Assembly: GCF_963676735.1 (NCBI RefSeq)
Contig: NZ_OY781464.1
Coordinates: 529,001-593,000 of the forward strand
DNA from: an uncultured Draconibacterium sp.
Lineage (GTDB): Bacteria; Bacteroidota; Bacteroidia; Bacteroidales; Prolixibacteraceae
Direction: 5' to 3'
Length of the DNA stretch: 64,000 bases
The notes beneath the pieces were generated by a model. That model was not told the DNA's origin. It was given only the letters and a program-made list of their open reading frames with translations, and ran no database searches. Position 1 is the stretch's first letter. Each line of letters begins with the position of its first letter. The translations under genes and the position numbers were made by a program. Positions 61,401 to 64,000 of the stretch are shown in pieces.

Positions 61401-62187
61401 GGGTATCGACCTGAAACGTCGCACAGCATCGGGAGTTAAAGCTGCCATTATTCGCGAGAAAGGTGTAAATGGTGACCGCGAAATGGCTTATGCAATGTAT
61501 CTTGCCGGAATGGATGTGAAAGATGTTCACATGACCGACCTGATTGCAGGACGCGAAATACTGGAAGACGTAAACATGATCGTTTTCGTTGGTGGTTTCT
61601 CGAACTCCGATGTACTTGGTTCGGCAAAAGGCTGGGCGGGAGCTTTCAAATTCAACGAGAAAGCACGTGTTGCACTGGAGAAATTTTACCAGCGTGAAGA
61701 TACGCTGAGTTTAGGTGTTTGTAACGGTTGCCAGGTAATGGTGGAGCTTGGAGTTGTTTATCCTGAGCACAGCATTCAGCCAAAAATGTTGCACAATGAA
61801 TCGGGCAAATTCGAATCGTCGTTCCTGAATGTTGATATCCAGGATAACAAATCGGTGATGTTGGAGAATATGGCCGGAATGAAACTGGGAATTTGGGTAG
61901 CACACGGCGAAGGTAAATTCTACCTGCCGTTTAACGAAGATCAGTACAATATTCCGATGAAGTACAGCAACGAAGGTTATCCGGGTAATCCTAACGGATC
62001 GCACTTTAACGCGGCGTCGTTGTGTTCTGATGATGGTCGTCATTTGGTAATGATGCCTCACCTCGAGCGTGCTTTCAAACCGCACCTATGGGCAAATTAT
62101 CCTGCCGGCAGAAAAGCCGATGAGGTTGCTCCATGGATTCAGGCTTTTGTAAATGCCAAAAACTGGATTGAAGAAAAAACGAAATAA
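58498..62187 (+). CDS. purL: Phosphoribosylformylglycinamidine synthase (single-chain PurL)
   Basis: 1229 residues from the ATG at 58498; the open frame upstream contains the promoter box, so this start is preferred. It converts FGAR, glutamine and ATP to FGAM in de novo purine synthesis in the cytoplasm. Order: N-terminal PurS-like domain (about 1-140), linker, first AIRS ATP-binding half with VNSEHCRHKIFNG near 178 and KAETHNFPTTVEPFNGAATGTGGEIRD near 245, second AIRS half (about 600-950, LPTGKDSMSM-type ending IPTGKDSMSMTQKY), and a C-terminal glutaminase with Cys1075 in LGVCNGCQ. It is the long fused form typical of Bacteroidota and enterobacteria. Followed by a bidirectional terminator. 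Core gene marking the return to chromosome backbone. Confidence 0.97.
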   Translation: MIQFFKTQSNSIIAVYSAQPLGDENIEKLVWLFSGAESLKPQKMDGWFVGPRKEMLTPWSTNAVEITQNMGIEGIRRMEEFFEVENEKAKFDPMLQAIYNGLDQQIFAIDKEPDPILNIEDIAAYNEQEGLALSDDEIQYLNSVSKEMGRPLTDGEVYGFAQVNSEHCRHKIFNGTFIIDGKEMESSLFQMIKKTSKEHPNKIVSAYKDNCSFVQGPVVEQFAPKTQDKPDFFEVKDIETVLSLKAETHNFPTTVEPFNGAATGTGGEIRDRIAGGKGALPIAGTAVYMTSYPRTEAMRSWEQATEERDWLYQTPEEILIKASNGASDFGNKFGQPLITGSLLTFEHFEDFVKYGYDKVIMLAGGIGFGNKKDSLKDDPEKGDKVVLLGGDNYRIGMGGGAVSSVATGEFENAIELNAVQRANPEMQKRAYNAIRALSEADDNPIVSIHDHGAGGHLNCLSELVETTGGKIDTAKLPVGDPTLSQKEIIGNESQERMGLVMKPEHVELLRKIAERERAPIYEIGETTGDMQFTFENSTTGEKSIDWQLGYMFGNPPKTVLEDETIVPEFDELEYNWEEIYDLVEQTIQLESVASKDWLTNKVDRSVTGRIAKQQCAGELQLPLNNCGVITLDYQGKAGFATAIGNAPVAALVDAERGSVLSIAESLTNIIWAPMPDKIKSVSLSANWMWPAKNPGENARIYNAVKAASDFACALGINIPTGKDSMSMTQKYKDDVVLAPGTVIISSSGEVTDVKKVVEPVLVNDESKEILYIDLSFIERALGGSAFAQSINKLGRVAPTVADPEKFVTAFNKVQDLIEQDLILAGHDVASGGLITALLEMCFANVKGGMKVDVTAFEEEDLAKILLAENPSIVIQCADNDEVKKQLTEAGVDFLSLGFPVPYRKVRVMNRTIEADFDINSLRDLWFKTSYLLDRKQSGEEKALERYQNYKNQALKFDFKNFTGKAVDLGIDLKRRTASGVKAAIIREKGVNGDREMAYAMYLAGMDVKDVHMTDLIAGREILEDVNMIVFVGGFSNSDVLGSAKGWAGAFKFNEKARVALEKFYQREDTLSLGVCNGCQVMVELGVVYPEHSIQPKMLHNESGKFESSFLNVDIQDNKSVMLENMAGMKLGIWVAHGEGKFYLPFNEDQYNIPMKYSNEGYPGNPNGSHFNAASLCSDDGRHLVMMPHLERAFKPHLWANYPAGRKADEVAPWIQAFVNAKNWIEEKTK

Positions 62188-62202
62188 GTTAGTTTGAGAT
62201 AT

Positions 62203-62237
62203 AAAAAAGCCGCTTCATAAATTGAGGCGGCTTTTTT
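62203..62237. terminator. Bidirectional terminator between purL and the DJ-1 gene
   Basis: AAAAAAGCCGC (62203-62213) pairs with GCGGCTTTTTT (62227-62237) around a 13-base loop, with A-run and T-run on both sides, so it serves both convergent genes. Confidence 0.92.
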
Positions 62238-62250
62238 GTTGTAATATTTT

Positions 62251-62799
62251 TTACTGTACAATCATTTTAGCACCCAGTTCATTGGCAACTTCTTTTCCCT
62301 TAAACTTTTCCACAATTTTTAAAGCAAAATCGATAGCAACACCGGCACCTTTTCCGGTAATAATATTTCCTGCTTCCTCCACTGCCTCTCCGGTAATAAT
62401 TGCCCCGTGTAATTCATCTTCAAATCCCGGGTAACAGGTTGCCTGTTTTTCTTTCAGCAAACCCAGGTTGCCAAAAACCATCGGAGCTGCACAAATAGCT
62501 GCCAGTGGCTTTTTCATATCATTAAAATTTAAGATTTGCTCACGTAGGCCGCTGTGAGCTTTTAAATTTGCCGCCCCCGGCATTCCGCCCGGAAGCACTA
62601 TCATATCGATGTTATCGTAATCCAGGTCTTCAAACAAGGTATCGGCTTTTACGGTGATTTGGTGTGACCCGGTAACTTCCATTGTTTTGTTCATCGAAAC
62701 AATTTCTACATCCAAATCGGCACGCCTTAGCACATCGATAATACTTATAGCTTCAATTTCTTCAAATCCTTCGGCTAAATGAACCGCAATTTTCTTCAT
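62251..62799 (-). CDS. DJ-1/PfpI-family protein (YajL-like)
   Basis: 182 residues, the usual length for the DJ-1/YajL branch. Motifs: KKIAVHLAEGFEEIEA (the conserved Glu near 14-15 that interacts with the nucleophile), DMIVLPGGMPGAANL, and the nucleophilic elbow AICAAPMVFG with Cys103. Family members act as glyoxalase III/deglycase-like, chaperone or redox-sensing proteins in the cytoplasm; the exact activity here cannot be read from sequence. Convergent with purL across a shared terminator. A TATTTTTG box (62825-62818, minus) lies 18 bases before the ATG but in a T-rich stretch, so it is uncertain. Confidence 0.9.
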   Translation of the reverse strand: MKKIAVHLAEGFEEIEAISIIDVLRRADLDVEIVSMNKTMEVTGSHQITVKADTLFEDLDYDNIDMIVLPGGMPGAANLKAHSGLREQILNFNDMKKPLAAICAAPMVFGNLGLLKEKQATCYPGFEDELHGAIITGEAVEEAGNIITGKGAGVAIDFALKIVEKFKGKEVANELGAKMIVQ

Positions 62800-62828
62800 G
62801 GTAAATGTTTATTTTTTCAAAAATAAAA

Positions 62829-62853
62829 AAAGGTCTTCAACTTGAAGACCTTT
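62829..62853 (-). terminator. Terminator of the sigma-factor gene
   Basis: A perfect inverted repeat, AAAGGTCTTCAA (62829-62840) and TTGAAGACCTTT (62842-62853). On the minus strand it ends in a T-run, 28 bases after the sigma-factor stop and directly upstream of the DJ-1 gene. Confidence 0.9.
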
Positions 62854-62880
62854 CCAAAAACCAATTCACTTTCTCTATTA

Positions 62881-63390
62881 TTAATTTTCTGCGTATTCGT
62901 TCAATGCTTTTTCCAGCTTTTTACGCGTGAAAAAGATGCGACTTTTAACCGTTCCCAATGGCAAATCCAGCTCTTCAGCTATTTCTTTGTATTTGTATCC
63001 TTCTAAAAACATGGTAAACGGAACACGGTATTCGTCATCAAGTGCATTAATACTCTTGTTAATTTCTTTTGAACTGTAAAATGAATCCGGAGCAGGATAA
63101 ACTTTATCTTTTGAAAACATTAGATGGAAGTCGTTGTTTGAACCATCAAAGGTGTTCTTTGTTTTAACATTTCTACGGTAATCATTAATGAAGGTGTTCT
63201 TCATAATGGTGTAAATCCATGCTTTAAAATTCGTGTTTTGTGTAAACTTGTCACGATAGGTTAATGCTTTCAGGAAAGTCTCCTGTAACAGGTCGTCAGC
63301 CTTTTCCGAGTCGGCAGTTAAACTTAAAGCATAGTAGTGCAGTTTGTCGCTCAATCCGAGCAAAGCGTTATTAAATTGAATCTGAGTCAT
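62881..63390 (-). CDS. ECF-type RNA polymerase sigma factor
   Basis: 169 residues. Region 2 (about 8-78) has the core-binding and -10-recognition pattern ADSEKADDLLQETFLKAL, FKAWIYTIMKNTFINDYRR. A linker of about 35 residues follows and region 4 (about 108-162) has a sigma-70 HTH: LDDEYRVPFTMFLEGYKYKEIAEELDLPLGTVKSRIFFTRKKL. It directs RNA polymerase to a small regulon. No anti-sigma factor gene lies downstream, since the next gene is the DJ-1 protein behind a terminator, so control is probably at transcription or by a distant partner. Promoter boxes at 63449-63417. Confidence 0.93.
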   Translation of the reverse strand: MTQIQFNNALLGLSDKLHYYALSLTADSEKADDLLQETFLKALTYRDKFTQNTNFKAWIYTIMKNTFINDYRRNVKTKNTFDGSNNDFHLMFSKDKVYPAPDSFYSSKEINKSINALDDEYRVPFTMFLEGYKYKEIAEELDLPLGTVKSRIFFTRKKLEKALNEYAEN

Positions 63391-63416
63391 GGCGCGTTAT
63401 TTTTAATTTGTCTAAA

Positions 63417-63449
63417 CAAATTTAAGATAAAGTCCTCCCTATTTGCAAA
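63417..63449 (-). promoter_or_regulatory. Promoter of the ECF sigma-factor gene
   Basis: On the minus strand TTTG (63449-63446) and TAAATTTG (63424-63417) are separated by 21 bases, which matches the Bacteroidota -33/-7 consensus. The -7 box lies within the inverted repeat AAATTTG/CAAATTT, a possible autoregulatory site. It is 26 bases upstream of the ATG. Confidence 0.65.
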
Positions 63450-63587
63450 TAAATGAAGCAATAAATTGGTTGATTCTTTCTATACGATATAAAGATTCTC
63501 TATTGTGTCTAAGGTGTTGATTGGTTAAAAGTTACGCAAGGCTTTGTTAACTCTTTGTTCCCATAGATAGATGCCGTGTAAAAGCCC

Positions 63588-63617
63588 TTTGTAAAACTAT
63601 TTCAAGTTGTATATTTG
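63588..63617 (+). promoter_or_regulatory. Promoter of the TonB-dependent receptor gene
   Basis: TTTG (63588-63591), 18 bases, TATATTTG (63610-63617): a complete Bacteroidota -33/-7 promoter. A leader of about 75 bases follows before the ATG at 63697. No B12-box-like element of a cobalamin riboswitch was seen in it. Confidence 0.75.
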
Positions 63618-63696
63618 CCAACCGAATTTATGGCAGAATGAGTCGATAGGTATTGTCGATCTTCAAAAAATCCATTAAAATTCAAAAATAAGAACA

Positions 63697-64000
63697 ATGA
63701 AAAATGTAAAGTTAAACCAGGATGTGCAATCGGTTTTAACTTTCAGGAAATGGGGAAGAAAAAATTATTCTTCATTTCTCACTGTCCGAAAACAAGTTGT
63801 TATAGCAGTTTTATCGGTTATTTATTTTATTTCAGCACCGGTAATTTCTTTGGCAACTGTTCAGGATACTTCTGAAGTTAAAATGGAGTTTGACCTTGAT
63901 GAGATTGAGGTTAGTGCGCAACGAACGCCTGCTTTGTATTCGCAGGTGGCACGGATTGTTTCCGTGATTGAGAGAAAAGAAATTGAGGCGGCACCGGCTC
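63697..64000 (+). CDS. TonB-dependent receptor, N-terminal part (cut by window end)
   Basis: 101 residues are visible from the ATG at 63697. A long basic N-terminal region (MKNVKLNQDVQSVLTFRKWGRKNYSSFLTVRKQ) precedes the hydrophobic signal core VVIAVLSVIYFISAPVISLA, an extended signal peptide. The mature start TVQDTSEVKMEFDLDEIEVSAQRTPALYSQVARIVSVIERKEIEAAPA contains a TonB-box-like IEVSAQR and the first strand of the plug domain. BtuB/FecA-like receptors start this way. The substrate cannot be told from this part; it lacks the CarboxypepD_reg domain of SusC proteins, so it is more likely a cofactor or metal-chelate receptor. Confidence 0.8.
   Translation, partial: MKNVKLNQDVQSVLTFRKWGRKNYSSFLTVRKQVVIAVLSVIYFISAPVISLATVQDTSEVKMEFDLDEIEVSAQRTPALYSQVARIVSVIERKEIEAAPA

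Noticed and set aside
61711..62085. Antisense frame of 124 codons within purL
   Set aside because: It is a shadow of a strongly conserved coding region and its translation has no recognisable domain.
63620..63696. Cobalamin riboswitch before the TonB-dependent receptor
   Set aside because: The leader is only about 75 bases and shows no B12-box-like sequence or long paired structure.
1..64000. CRISPR arrays
   Set aside because: No regularly spaced identical repeats with unique spacers and no cas genes were seen.

Overview
The window looks like chromosome from a marine-type Bacteroidota, probably Marinilabiliales/Prolixibacteraceae-like. The grounds are SusC/SusD pairs, a one-protein hybrid two-component regulator (HTCS), a type IX secretion C-terminal domain, TAnnTTTG-type promoters, AT-rich composition and many sulfatases. 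The genus is not decided by the sequence.

Layout. (1) 1-1430: the end of an SDR D-mannonate oxidoreductase and uxuA, i.e. hexuronate catabolism. (2) 1493-2696: an IS3-family element with a probable reading-frame lesion. (3) 2962-15442: an operon of a GH106-type rhamnosidase, a GH71/99-like secreted protein with a broken T9SS tail, an exported amidohydrolase and four sulfatases. It converges on (4) an HTCS regulator (19459-15437, minus). (5) 19731-33267: a GH78-like protein, an intact SusC/SusD pair, a second pair whose SusC is frameshifted, and a GLUG-type surface lipoprotein, closed by a hairpin. (6) 33651-49256: two tandem paralogues of a protein family I do not recognise (third copy at 47013), GH78, a GH106-like protein, a GH63/MGH1-like protein, a Tat-exported Gfo/Idh/MocA oxidoreductase, a fifth sulfatase, two 3-keto-disaccharide-hydrolase (DUF1080) proteins and a GH43-like protein. 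Regions 1 and 3-6 read as one large polysaccharide utilisation locus. The mix (alpha-L-rhamnosidases, S1 sulfatases, a beta-xylosidase-like GH43, uronate catabolism) points to a sulfated, rhamnose-rich, uronate-containing glycan such as ulvan or rhamnan sulfate. That substrate is inferred, and no polysaccharide lyase is visible.

(7) 49867-57854: an integrated element of about 7.9 kb in tRNA-Leu(GAG). It is bounded by 54-bp direct repeats (52/54 identical) of the tRNA 3' half. It carries a tyrosine recombinase next to the left att site, a RadC-like JAB protein, a structured non-coding stretch, a 55-residue membrane miniprotein overlapping a J-domain membrane protein, a leucine-rich-repeat lipoprotein, a RepA-like ATPase preceded by 15-bp iterons, and a multi-TM protein. 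Three copies of one hairpin repeat sit between its genes. The element brings a replacement terminator for the tRNA, while the likely original terminator remains outside the left att site.

(8) 57981-64000: core chromosome, with a small lipoprotein, purL, a DJ-1/PfpI protein, an ECF sigma factor and the start of a TonB-dependent receptor.

Least explained: the three-copy PUL family, the keto-sugar gene set, and the miniprotein/J-domain/LRR cargo with its repeats.
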